From assembly GCF_030546575.1 (NCBI RefSeq), contig NZ_JAUOTN010000007.1:124001-188000 (forward strand): a stretch of DNA of 64,000 nt. Direction: 5' to 3'. The position numbers and the translations under genes are program-made. The notes beneath the pieces were generated by a model, which searched no databases, had not been told where the DNA came from, and saw only the letters and a list, made by a program, of their open reading frames with translations. The DNA comes from Pontibacter coccineus. Its GTDB lineage: Bacteria; Bacteroidota; Bacteroidia; Cytophagales; Hymenobacteraceae. This document shows, piece after piece, positions 1 to 9,670 of this stretch. Position 1 is the first letter of the stretch. Each line of letters starts with the position of its first letter.

Positions 1-1
1 C

Positions 2-1855
<1,854 letters not shown>

Positions 1856-1878
1856 TCTAATCAGAACATATTATTTTG

Positions 1879-1914
1879 AAAGCGGCTGTTCTCGAAAGAG
1901 GGCAGCCGCTTTTT
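1879..1914 (+). terminator. Rho-independent terminator of gyrB
   Basis: Perfect 10-bp stem AAAGCGGCTG / CAGCCGCTTT (1879-1888 with 1903-1912) followed by T residues, starting 23 bases after the gyrB stop. Confidence 0.85.
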
Positions 1915-1971
1915 CATTTATATTTTACAGATAATATATATGAATTGTGCATATTACAGGAGTTTAAATTT

Positions 1972-2012
1972 GTGTGGATATGGGCCATTGGTTATACGGC
2001 AGTACTCCACAC
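1972..2012 (+). repeat. Cassette-associated hairpin element, copy 0 (divergent)
   Basis: A perfect 7-bp inverted repeat GTGTGGA / TCCACAC (1972-1978 with 2006-2012). The 3' arm is directly preceded by CAGTAC, as in the elements at 3684 and 4501. It lies upstream of the first of three AT-rich orphan genes. The similarity to the other copies is limited to the CAGTAC-plus-arm part and a following ATAATGC/ACATGC, so membership of the family is an inference. Confidence 0.45.
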
Positions 2013-2074
2013 ATAATGCAGCTAGTAGGAGTAGGTACTCCTGCTAGTTGGTAGTCAGCGTCAATTTATTAAAG

Positions 2075-2965
2075 ATGAAAACAATCTCATTTAGATTATT
2101 CCTTGGCAACATAGTTTTATTAGTCATAGCATACTTTTTTGCATCCTTCAGAACAGAGAATAACTTTCAAGTTTTGTCTCTGGTCATGGGTATTTCTGTT
2201 TTAATAAGTGCAGCAGGAGTGATTGTAGGAGCATTAAAGTTTAGAAAGTTAAAGGGGATTAATGCATGGTCAGGTATTCTTGCAAATAGCCTTATCCTTA
2301 TCATGTTTGTCTACCTTGTTATCGGAGGAAAAGAGCAAGTTCAACAAAGAGCGTTGCAAGGCTATAATCCTTCATCTATCATCAGGGGCGTAAACGTTAA
2401 CCACGACACCCTCAATAGCGGCGAGACTTATGAAGTTACCATCTTATCTGATACCAGCTATTTCAACCGCTTTGGAGAATATCCCCAATTAAGAGTAAAT
2501 GATAACCCTTACTCCTCCATTTCAGCATCATCTCACTCACTTTTGTTCCACTCAGTATCGGAAAGTGTGGAGGGTGCAGCTATCAAGAGAAGACTTAGTC
2601 TTAAGATAAGATTAAAGCAGACATTCGATAGGGATACTGTGTTGCATTACGACAAAACATACTTTATAACAAATCTTGAATCAAGCCCCCGAAGTGAGGG
2701 AAAATTAGTAAATGGTCATAAAGAAGGTCAGTGGCGCTTTTGGTATGACAATGACAGGAAGCATCTTAAGGAACAAACAGAATGGCATAACGGGCAAATG
2801 CATGGAAGGAGAACCCTTTACTGGAAGAGTGGCAAACCTATGCGAATCTACACCTACAATGAAGACGTGCTTAACGGCATGTCCTATTGGATCTCATCGG
2901 CAGGAGCTTTGCATGACTCTCTCTTGTATAAGGATAATAAAGAAGTAAGAATAACAAAACGCTAA
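2075..2965 (+). CDS. Three-TM membrane protein with C-terminal MORN_2/YwqK-like repeats
   Basis: This 296-residue protein is not recognised as a named family member. It begins with three hydrophobic segments (about residues 7-25, 36-56 and 66-86). A soluble middle part follows, and then a C-terminal stretch (about residues 215-290) of repeats such as NGHKEGQWRFWYDN, NGQMHGRRTLYW and VLNGMSYW, which match the MORN_2 (YwqK antitoxin-like) pattern. The ATG at 2075 is chosen over a TTG 27 bases upstream because it opens directly into the first hydrophobic segment. Base composition is clearly more AT-rich than gyrB or ppk1, suggesting recent acquisition. Its stop codon TAA lies inside the TAAC that opens the following hairpin element. 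The molecular role is unknown; MORN_2 repeats alone do not make it an antitoxin. Confidence 0.75.
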   Translation: MKTISFRLFLGNIVLLVIAYFFASFRTENNFQVLSLVMGISVLISAAGVIVGALKFRKLKGINAWSGILANSLILIMFVYLVIGGKEQVQQRALQGYNPSSIIRGVNVNHDTLNSGETYEVTILSDTSYFNRFGEYPQLRVNDNPYSSISASSHSLLFHSVSESVEGAAIKRRLSLKIRLKQTFDRDTVLHYDKTYFITNLESSPRSEGKLVNGHKEGQWRFWYDNDRKHLKEQTEWHNGQMHGRRTLYWKSGKPMRIYTYNEDVLNGMSYWISSAGALHDSLLYKDNKEVRITKR

Positions 2966-3020
2966 CAAGACCTATAGTGCATAAACGCACCATAGCAGAG
3001 CCATTATGGGGCATTTAATT
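2963..3020 (+). repeat. Cassette-associated hairpin element, copy 1
   Basis: This element opens with TAAC, whose TAA is the stop of the preceding gene. It contains an inner stem CTATAGTG / CACCATAG (2972-2979 with 2988-2995, one mismatch) around an ACGC-containing loop, and ends in ATTTAATTTAAA just before the next start codon. It aligns with the elements at 3684 and 4501. Confidence 0.6.
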
Positions 3021-3026
3021 TAAAGA

Positions 3027-3686
3027 ATGAAAAGAATTGTACTCTATCTTTTATGTCTGAGTCTACTTGGGTGTAGCAGTAGCGATTCAAGTGAAGCAAT
3101 AGCTGAAGATCTGATAGAAAATCCTATATCTGAAGATACTTCGCCGAGTCGAAGCCAACTATTTAGGTTGTTCCTGAAGAAGTTTAAAATTTTAAGTCTT
3201 CCACTCGAAATAAGATCAGATGACTATGCCAGTATAGAAGTCACCGGATTAGAAAGGCTAAACGAACAAAGCTACGATACATTGTTTGCTAAGGCTGATT
3301 ACTTCAATGAAAGCTTTTGCTATGGAATGCTACCTGACACTACTTTGTTTTATACTTTAATTTTCTATCATCCAGCGGCAGAATATTATCCAGTTTTAGC
3401 GACTTATTCTAAGTCAGGTTTTCTTATTAATCAAGAAAACCTTTTCCATGGTGCTTGCGGCTCAGATTGTGGCTTGACTTCATGTTCAATGACAGGAATC
3501 ATTAGCAAAGACTTGTCTGTACTTAGTGTAGACAGCATATACTATGAATATGAATGCGATAGCACATATGCTCCCTTACCTAATACTGGTGAAATAATTG
3601 TGATTTCAAAAAAAGGGAAGATAGACAAAAAGGGGGCTATTAGCATGTCTGAAAAAAAGGAGCAGAGAATAAAAACAAACCCATAA
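3027..3686 (+). CDS. Orphan lipoprotein, cysteine-rich
   Basis: This 219-residue protein has a lipoprotein signal: a basic start (MKR), a hydrophobic core and the lipobox LLGC with the lipidated cysteine at residue 16, followed by a serine-rich linker. The mature part has further cysteines, including GACGSDCGLTSC (about residues 138-149) and YECDS, and could form disulphides in the periplasm or on the outer membrane. No family was recognised. It is AT-rich and lies between two copies of the same hairpin element, with the leader ATTTAATTTAAA directly upstream of the ATG. The stop TAA is again the TAA of the next element's TAAC, the arrangement expected of a gene cassette. Its function is unknown. 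Confidence 0.75.
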   Translation: MKRIVLYLLCLSLLGCSSSDSSEAIAEDLIENPISEDTSPSRSQLFRLFLKKFKILSLPLEIRSDDYASIEVTGLERLNEQSYDTLFAKADYFNESFCYGMLPDTTLFYTLIFYHPAAEYYPVLATYSKSGFLINQENLFHGACGSDCGLTSCSMTGIISKDLSVLSVDSIYYEYECDSTYAPLPNTGEIIVISKKGKIDKKGAISMSEKKEQRIKTNP

Positions 3687-3742
3687 CCACGCCTAAACTT
3701 TATCTACGCCACAGTTTAGACCAGTACGCTGTGTTTAATTTA
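3684..3742 (+). repeat. Cassette-associated hairpin element, copy 2
   Basis: TAAC start overlapping the previous stop codon; perfect 7-bp inner stem CTAAACT / AGTTTAG (3693-3699 with 3713-3719) around a loop containing CTACGCCAC; then CAGTAC and GCTGTG, and a trailing TTTAATTTAAA leader before the next gene. Compared with copy 3, the innermost pair of the stem changes from T-A to A-T, a compensatory change. Confidence 0.65.
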
Positions 3743-3750
3743 AATTTAAG

Positions 3751-4491
3751 ATGATAAAACTTCTAAGCTTAACTATTTTTTTCTGCATTCTATCTATAGG
3801 ATTGAAAGCACAAACGGAAGATGAACAGCTCGCTTGGGTAATAGACGAATTGAAGCTTGATAAAGACAGCGTTCTTCTAAATTTGGCCGCAGTCAAAAGA
3901 TATCCAGCAAGTGTAGATCTAACAATAGTTTGTATACCTTCCATAGTGGAGTACGTTGGCGAAGATTTATGGACAGCGGATGTTTTTGTAGCTTTACTAA
4001 ATAAAAAAAGTAAAAAAATCATCTACCAAAATTTTAAAAGAGGTTTGGTTGCTGATGCCATTTATCCATCTAGGATATGGATTGATACTGCACCTTACAA
4101 TGTTTCACCAAAAGAAAGGGCTTTTGCCATAAGGATTGAAGCGAAAAACAATTCGAGAGCTGCCTCATTCTCCGGAGAGGAATTCTGGTTAATGCTAGCA
4201 AAGGCTGAAAAAGTTGAGCGTCTGCTTCAGCTGGATTCTGAAATCTTTATATCATATGGTGGAGGTGATTGTGAAAGCACTGAAATTCATAAACAAAAAA
4301 GCACCTTTGTGCTATCTGATAAATTAAACGACAAAGGATATTTTGACCTTATTGAGAAGATAAACTATCAGCATTTTTTTATGACTGAGGAGTGTGAAGA
4401 TGGAAAAAAAGAAATTAAAAATTTCAAGAACACATTTAAGTATAAAGGAGGTCAGTATTTAGCCGAAGGAAAGAGAGAAAAAGGCTTCTAA
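3751..4491 (+). CDS. Orphan exported protein
   Basis: This 246-residue protein starts with a signal peptide (basic MIK, hydrophobic run, likely cleavage after LKAQ near residue 21), so it is probably periplasmic or surface-exposed. Nothing in the mature sequence was recognised. It contains YGGGDCESTEIH near residue 170 and an EECEDGKKE stretch near the end; the two cysteines could pair. It is AT-rich, and its ATG follows the ATTTAA-rich leader shared with the previous cassette-like gene. Unlike the two genes before it, its stop codon lies about 10 bases ahead of the next hairpin element rather than inside it. Its function is unknown. Confidence 0.72.
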   Translation: MIKLLSLTIFFCILSIGLKAQTEDEQLAWVIDELKLDKDSVLLNLAAVKRYPASVDLTIVCIPSIVEYVGEDLWTADVFVALLNKKSKKIIYQNFKRGLVADAIYPSRIWIDTAPYNVSPKERAFAIRIEAKNNSRAASFSGEEFWLMLAKAEKVERLLQLDSEIFISYGGGDCESTEIHKQKSTFVLSDKLNDKGYFDLIEKINYQHFFMTEECEDGKKEIKNFKNTFKYKGGQYLAEGKREKGF

Positions 4492-4500
4492 AAAAACTAA

Positions 4501-4562
4501 TCACAACAACACCTAAACACTATCTGCGCCACTGCTTAGCACAGTACGTTGTTCGACATGCT
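4501..4562 (+). repeat. Cassette-associated hairpin element, copy 3
   Basis: This copy shows the two-stem architecture most clearly. The outer stem is AACAAC / GTTGTT (4505-4510 with 4548-4553). The inner stem is CTAAACA / TGCTTAG (4513-4519 with 4533-4539, one mismatch) around CTATCTGCGCCAC. CAGTAC sits just before the outer 3' arm. The nested imperfect stems resemble integron attC sites in outline, but the canonical GTTRRRY core is not matched exactly. Confidence 0.65.
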
Positions 4563-4563
4563 T

Positions 4564-4605
4564 AAACAGCAGCGGCTGCCTTCGGAAGGCAGCCGCTGCT
4601 GTTTT
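4564..4605. terminator. Strong bidirectional terminator
   Basis: Long perfect stem, AAACAGCAGCGGCTGCC and its complement, with a short loop around TTCGG and T-runs on both sides. It serves both the rightward cassette-like genes and the leftward CPBP protease gene. Confidence 0.85.
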
Positions 4606-4632
4606 AATGCCCCATTATCTGCTATCAAAATA

Positions 4633-5391
4633 TCAGACGCCAGCACTATACATAACTTCGCGAGGCTTCCTGTAGGACTGCCACAAGATTAATAACAGTA
4701 ACAAAAAGCCCCAGCAGCCTGCCAGTATCCAGGTGCTGGCGTCGCTCGAAGTGGAAGAAGTGGTGCTGAATAATGTTCTGGTTGATTCGTGGGCGATGTT
4801 GGCGCCCCAGTGTATGCCAAAGGCAAGCCAGAGCGACTTGGTGATAATGACGGCATAGCCCAGTACCAGTCCGAGTAACAAAAGGTAGGAGAGGACTGCC
4901 GCGCCATCACCCAATCGCCAGATGTGATTGAGCACATAGACCAAAGCAGAAAGCAATACCCAATAAGCGGGCTTCATGTACTTATCCAGGTGAGCGTAAA
5001 GGTAGCCCCGCGTTAATATGTCTTCCGCAATAGAAGGAATCGCGGTCATGAGTAGGAGCATGGGCAGCTGTCCGGCAAAAGATACGATGGAGGTGCTGGA
5101 AACAACGCTTTCATACCCAAGGAAAATCGAAAGGTAAAATGACAGTACGAAGAATGCCAGTCCCAGCAATAGTCCTGCCATCAGCTGCCCCAGCCAGTTA
5201 GATCTCAGCCCCAAACCATAGCCCCCGAGTCCTCGCCACCCCTGGGCTTTGGCCAGGAGAAAAGCAGCCACTAGAAAGCCGATTTTGAATATAGCCATGA
5301 TCCAAAAAGCGGAGAAAAACTCAGGGAAGTGGTAGATGGCGAAAAGGAGAAGAAACCCTGCTACGAATGAGATTAGGCTGCGTTTAAGCAT
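4633..5391 (-). CDS. CPBP (CAAX/ABI) family intramembrane metalloprotease
   Basis: This 252-residue polytopic membrane protein belongs to the CPBP family (Abi, prenyl-protease-like). About seven hydrophobic segments are visible. Family motifs occur in order: AEDILTRG (near residue 122), where the usual EExxxR is EDxxxR; VLNH (near residue 154) for the FxxxH site; and HWGANI (near residue 195) for HxxxN/B. The conservative Glu-to-Asp change keeps an acidic residue, so activity is plausible but not certain. The family processes membrane-embedded peptides; the substrate here cannot be inferred. It shares the hairpin at 4564-4605 with the convergent genes. The ATG at 5391 opens straight into a basic-hydrophobic start. 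Confidence 0.82.
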   Translation of the reverse strand: MLKRSLISFVAGFLLLFAIYHFPEFFSAFWIMAIFKIGFLVAAFLLAKAQGWRGLGGYGLGLRSNWLGQLMAGLLLGLAFFVLSFYLSIFLGYESVVSSTSIVSFAGQLPMLLLMTAIPSIAEDILTRGYLYAHLDKYMKPAYWVLLSALVYVLNHIWRLGDGAAVLSYLLLLGLVLGYAVIITKSLWLAFGIHWGANIAHESTRTLFSTTSSTSSDASTWILAGCWGFLLLLLILWQSYRKPREVMYSAGV

Positions 5392-5559
5392 CGCTTGTGA
5401 TAAGAGCCGTTAGGAGCCCTCAAGCCGCAATAATAATTTAAATTATAAATACTTGCAATGAATCGGGAAGGGTAAATTTTAGGTGTCGGGGTATACGCTT
5501 TACAACCCTGGCATAGAACATAATTTATTGACAGGTAGCGCAAACTCAGAGGAGGTATA

Positions 5560-6021
5560 TTATTCCCGCACCACCTCAGCCAGTCTCTCGAATACCTTTC
5601 CCATTTTATCGAGCACGGCCTGCTGATTGCCTAACTTAAAGTCCTGTTGCAGGTCTTTTGGGTGGCGGTAACTCAGGTATACCTGGCCCTGCTCGTCTTC
5701 CCAAACCAGCAGGCGCAAAGGCAGGTCCAGGCCGGTACGCTGGTCGGCTTGCATGAGGTTGGTGCCCACCAGCGGATTTCCGAAAATAAGCACATGCGTA
5801 GGCCGGAGCACCAGGTCCTTGTCGGCAGCGGCTTTGGCGTGGTCCACTTCTGCTATCAGGTTGATGCCCATCTCCTGTATGGCCGTTCGAAGCTTGTTCA
5901 GCGTTTCTTCCATGCCGTAGGCGCTCGGTTTTGTGAGCAGTCGGTCCGACTGGGAAGGTTGCGCTATACCTGCACAAGCGGTGCAGAACATGAGGAGAAT
6001 GGCGAGTGCAAAGTATTTCAT
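5560..6021 (-). CDS. DUF302 domain lipoprotein
   Basis: This 153-residue protein has a signal peptide with a probable lipobox (FCTACAG, cysteine near residue 16), followed by a DUF302 domain. Support is the pattern of a single alpha/beta domain with ETLNKLRTAIQEMGINLIAEVDH early, then PTHVLIFGNP near residue 80 and PLRLLVWED near residue 105, typical of the family. DUF302 proteins are small, often stand-alone or linked to redox and metal genes; the biochemical role is unknown. The start codon lies 3 bases from the stop codon of the decayed barrel gene on the same strand, so the two were probably once co-transcribed. Confidence 0.82.
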   Translation of the reverse strand: MKYFALAILLMFCTACAGIAQPSQSDRLLTKPSAYGMEETLNKLRTAIQEMGINLIAEVDHAKAAADKDLVLRPTHVLIFGNPLVGTNLMQADQRTGLDLPLRLLVWEDEQGQVYLSYRHPKDLQQDFKLGNQQAVLDKMGKVFERLAEVVRE

Positions 6022-6024
6022 CTT

Positions 6025-6480
6025 TTAAAATTTAAACCCGACACGGGCATCTAAAAAACCCGCTGCATGGAGCTGGGCCTTCAACTTAATGCCATAGAAT
6101 AGGCCTGTATCAGTATGTACTCGATGCCCCAGCGTTGTTGGGTAGAATCACGAGTCTTGTACGAAGCGTATACGTATACCTCGTGCTGCTGATTGAACCG
6201 GTGTCGACCTGTCCTCACCTAATACTCTACCAACAGAGCGCCGCGCTGAAAATTAGGCCCGCCTTCTTCGTACTGCAAGTGCTTCTGTAAGGTATAGAAT
6301 TCGATCTACTCGACCCCGCAAACTAAAGCGCTAAACTGACCAATGGGCTGGCTTACATAGGTGTGGCTATACCTGGCAGCGGCAATTATTGAAAAAACAC
6401 GTCGTGGCGGTCTTTGCCGGTGCTCATCACGGCCGTCATAAAAATACGTTCCTGCTGCTCTGCTATACCTGATGATGACT
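6025..6480 (-). pseudogene. Decayed outer-membrane beta-barrel gene
   Basis: Reading the minus strand, pieces of one barrel-like protein appear in different frames: GIAEQQERIFMTAVMSTG, RYSHTYVSQPIGQFSAL, IEFYTLQKHLQYEEG, RHRFNQQHEVYVYASY, and the C-terminus GFLDARVGFKF then stop. The alternating aromatic/polar pattern and the terminal phenylalanine are typical of outer-membrane barrels. At least three frame changes plus in-frame stops (for example just before IEFYT) separate the pieces, and the upstream half of the gene is missing. The exact family was not identified. It lies directly upstream of the DUF302 gene on the same strand. Confidence 0.6.
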
Positions 6481-6798
6481 TCCTTTAAGGTAAAGTGGCA
6501 GGTCGCAGGGGATAGTTGAGAACCATTGTAGGCGACGGAAAATTAATGTCTCTGTTCACCTGTTGCAGGCAGATTGTTTCAAGATTTTGATGATGAACAA
6601 GGTATAGCCGGGTATTTTTGGTGCCGGACGAGGCTTTTAAAAAACATTTGTGCAAGCTTTCGGAAAAAGGCATGACAAATTCACTTACAAAATTTATATT
6701 AGCAGTTGGGCGTTCTTTTTGCAAAGCCCGTATACCTGCGTCTGTCCGGCAGTCCTTGTTCTCCGGGTACAAACGAGGCTTCCCTAACATCCGAAAAC

Positions 6799-8904
6799 AT
6801 GCTGATCAATAAGGTTTCTGACCAGATAAAACGAAGTAAATACATTAGCCGCGACCTAAGCTGGCTGCGCTTTAACTACCGTGTGCTCGACCAGGCCCGC
6901 GACACCAGCCGCAGTATTTTCGACCGGCTCAAGTTTATGGCCATCACGGCTTCCAACCTCGACGAGTTCTTCATGATCCGGGTGGGTAGCTTGTACAACT
7001 ACATCGATTACGGCAAGGAGCGACTGGACTATTCCGGCCTGCGCGAAATGCCCTTCCGCAAAAAGTTGCTCGACTATGCTCACCGCTTCGTCAACGATCA
7101 GTACCTCACGTTCAATAACGAACTGGCCGAGCTGTTCGAGAAGAATGGCTTTGACATCCTCAAAGTAGGCGACCTGACCGAGATCGAGCAGAAGAAAGTA
7201 GACAGCTACTTCAAGAATACGATCTACCCGCTGCTCACGCCCATGGTGTTCGATAATTACCATGGCTTCCCGCTGCTCATGAACCAGCTGCTCACCTTTG
7301 GCGTGGTAACCCGCACCACCGAGGAGCAAAAGGCGCAGGACCGCGTCACGTTTGTGCAGATACCGCAGAACCTGGCCCGTTTCTACGAGATTAACCGCAA
7401 GGACAAACTCATCTTTGTACCGATCGAGGAGATCATCCGCTGGAAGATCAAAAAGCTGTTCCGCAACGTGGAGATCGTGTCGGTCAACCTCTTCCGCATT
7501 ACCCGCAACGGGGATTTTACGCTGGAGGAGTCAGACGACATCGAAGCAGACTTTGTGCAGGAAATCAAATCGAAGCTGAAGACGCGCAAGAAGGGCCGCG
7601 TGGTGCGCCTGGAGATCGAGCGCAATCCCTCTGCTTTTATGATGAAAGTACTGAAGGAACGCTGGACCATCGACAATGCCAATGTGTTCACCATCACTAC
7701 CATGATCGATTTGCGTGGCTTGTGGCAGATCATCAACCACCGACAGTTCAAAGACAAGGGTTTCAAGCAGCCAGCGCCAGTAATTCCGCTCAGTTTGCCA
7801 GCCGAATCGGTGGATATGTTTGAGTATTTGAAAGCACACGACGTACTGTTGCACCACCCTTATAACAACATGGATCCTGTTGTGCAGCTGTTGGAGCGTG
7901 CCGCCGAAGACCCCTATGTGCTGGGCATCAAGCAAACGATTTACCGCCTGGCAGACCAGTCGCGGGTAACAGCTGCCCTCTTGAAAGCGGCCGAAAATGG
8001 CAAACACGTATCGGTATTATTTGAGGTGAAGGCACGTTTTGACGAGGAGAAAAATCTACGGGAAGGCGAACGTCTGGAAAAAGCTGGTTGCTTTGTGATC
8101 TACGGCATCAGCAAGTACAAGACGCACACCAAAATGCTCATGATCATCCGCAAGGAAGGGGAGAAGGTAACGCGCTACGTGCATATCGGAAGCGGCAACT
8201 ACAATGAGCAGACAGCCCGCCTCTATACGGACATCAGTTTGCTGACCACGAATGAGGTATATGCGCACGACGTGTCGGAGTTTTTCAATGTCATCACCGG
8301 TCACTCCAGGCCGAATGAGTATAAGTACCTGCTTACTTCACCAAAGGCGATGCGCTCGCAGCTAATCGAGCTGATCCGGAATGAGGCGCGCAATGCCAAG
8401 AAAGGTTTGAAAAGCGGCATCGTGATCAAGATCAACTCGCTGGAAGACAAAGAAGTTATCGACGAGTTTTACAAAGCCTCCAAGGCAGGCGTGCCGATCA
8501 AGCTGATCGTGCGCGGCATCTGCTGTCTGCGACCCGGTCGTGAAGACCTGAGTGAGAATGTTTCGGTGAAGTCGATTGTGGGGGAGTACCTGGAGCATAG
8601 CCGCATTTTCTACTTCCACAACAACGGTGACTCCAAGGTATACGGCGGCAGTGCTGACATTATGGTGCGCAGCTTCGACAGGCGCGTCGAGGCACTTTTC
8701 CTGATCGTGAATGAGGAGCTGAAGAAAGAGGCGATCAACATCCTCTACTTCAACCTGCTTGACAACCAGAACTCCTACATCATGCGCGAGGATGGCACCT
8801 ATACCCGCAAAAAGCCAGCCGTCAACGAAGAGATCGTGGATGTGCACAAGCTGTTCTACAAGAAGGTTTTTGAGGATGCTGCGCAGGAAGTGGAGCTGGT
8901 GTAA
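6799..8904 (+). CDS. ppk1: Polyphosphate kinase 1
   Basis: This enzyme reversibly polymerises the ATP gamma-phosphate into inorganic polyphosphate at the membrane. The 701-residue length from ATG 6799 is normal for PPK1. The open frame runs 31 codons further upstream, but that extension does not look like PPK. Order of domains: N-terminal helical domain (YISRDLSWLRFN, ITASNLDEFFMIRVG), middle domain, then two phospholipase-D-like halves. These carry KQTIYRLADQSRV and EVKARFDEEKNL, then THTKMLMII followed by IGSGNYNEQTARLYTD (catalytic His region), and finally GGSADIMVRSFDRRVEALF. A terminator follows. The exopolyphosphatase gene ppx lies convergently downstream across a repeat block, so synthesis and degradation of polyphosphate are neighbours. 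Confidence 0.96.
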   Translation: MLINKVSDQIKRSKYISRDLSWLRFNYRVLDQARDTSRSIFDRLKFMAITASNLDEFFMIRVGSLYNYIDYGKERLDYSGLREMPFRKKLLDYAHRFVNDQYLTFNNELAELFEKNGFDILKVGDLTEIEQKKVDSYFKNTIYPLLTPMVFDNYHGFPLLMNQLLTFGVVTRTTEEQKAQDRVTFVQIPQNLARFYEINRKDKLIFVPIEEIIRWKIKKLFRNVEIVSVNLFRITRNGDFTLEESDDIEADFVQEIKSKLKTRKKGRVVRLEIERNPSAFMMKVLKERWTIDNANVFTITTMIDLRGLWQIINHRQFKDKGFKQPAPVIPLSLPAESVDMFEYLKAHDVLLHHPYNNMDPVVQLLERAAEDPYVLGIKQTIYRLADQSRVTAALLKAAENGKHVSVLFEVKARFDEEKNLREGERLEKAGCFVIYGISKYKTHTKMLMIIRKEGEKVTRYVHIGSGNYNEQTARLYTDISLLTTNEVYAHDVSEFFNVITGHSRPNEYKYLLTSPKAMRSQLIELIRNEARNAKKGLKSGIVIKINSLEDKEVIDEFYKASKAGVPIKLIVRGICCLRPGREDLSENVSVKSIVGEYLEHSRIFYFHNNGDSKVYGGSADIMVRSFDRRVEALFLIVNEELKKEAINILYFNLLDNQNSYIMREDGTYTRKKPAVNEEIVDVHKLFYKKVFEDAAQEVELV

Positions 8905-8926
8905 CTTACTGATGTAAACTATCACT

Positions 8927-8960
8927 AAAAGCCCTTTCTGAAAACAGGAAGGGCTTTTTT
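8927..8960 (+). terminator. Terminator of ppk1
   Basis: Stem AAAAGCCCTT / AAGGGCTTTT (8927-8936 with 8949-8958) ending in a T-run, beginning 22 bases after the ppk1 stop. Confidence 0.85.
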
Positions 8961-8989
8961 GTCTGAATCAGGATTTACAGGATTTAGAG

Positions 8990-9630
8990 ATTAGCAGGAT
9001 TCCGGTGCATGATCGACACACCCCTGCCCCTCTCGAGAGGGGAATTGCTAAGGACGTCAGTATCTAGGGATAAACTTCGTAACTGCAGCCTCATGTGCAT
9101 GATTGTCATCCCCTGCCCCCTTCTTTGTCGAGGGCCCCTACCCCCAAGGGGGACTTTTCTGTAGCTGCCAACTTGCAGGTATAAGCTTTGTAGTTTCTGT
9201 TTTGCTAGACCTGATCCAACCACCCCTTACCCCTCCTTTTCTAAGGTGGGGGATCTGTTGTTGTTAATTCATAAGTATAAGACTTGTAGCTACTCACCAT
9301 GAAAACCACCGGCAGGTATAGCAAGACTAACTTCCTCCGGAAGCTATGCAACAGATCACCTGAGCCAGGTGCAAAAAATGATTACCCACTGTTTGAGCGT
9401 TCAGCGAGTTTGGGGAATCTTGATTTTTTTGCTTACTTTTTTCATCAAGGAAAAAAGTAAGGCCCGCCCGGCCAGGGCAAGCTATAAAACAAGTTAGCTT
9501 AAAACATAGAAAGGCTAAAGCTACACCAGGTATAGGTATAGGTATAACTGCCGGTATACCTATACCTGGGCCAGAAGCCCCACCATAGCCGTCACGAGCG
9601 AGGACGCTCGCGCCATTAGGCAGTTACGCC
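8990..9630. repeat. Mosaic intergenic repeat block, copy 1 (inverted relative to copies 2 and 3)
   Basis: This gene-free stretch holds three modules also present at about 30.95-31.79 and 37.27-37.99 kb. Module A (about 9010-9270) is a set of CCCCT...AGGGG hairpins. Module B (about 9370-9485) has a conserved GTTTGAGCGTTCAGCGAG segment and a perfect 12-bp stem CTTACTTTTTTC / GAAAAAAGTAAG (9432-9443 with 9450-9461). Module C (about 9530-9612) has tandem GGTATA units, GGGCC...CCCC and CGAGCG / CGCTCG (9595-9600 with 9605-9610). Order A-B-C here is the reverse of the other copies. No coding potential is apparent. Confidence 0.75.
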
Positions 9631-9670
9631 ATCAAGCTATACCAGCATAGCCCCGCCGGCAAGGCGAAAA

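Noticed and set aside
1972-4562. Canonical integron attC sites
   Set aside because: The elements share layout with attC, but the GTTRRRY/RYYYAAC cores are not met exactly and there is no integrase. Reported instead as a cassette-like array.
6586-6620. TTTG ... TATTTTTG as a ppk1 promoter
   Set aside because: The spacing of 23 bases is too long for the Bacteroidota -33/-7 pair and the leader would be about 180 bases.
6618-6812. Short frames just upstream of ppk1
   Set aside because: They overlap the ppk1 leader and start and have no coding features.
9525-9570. Possible CRISPR or tandem microsatellite from GGTATA units
   Set aside because: Units are 6 bp without spacers and are part of the genome-wide iterated heptamer; no cas genes nearby.
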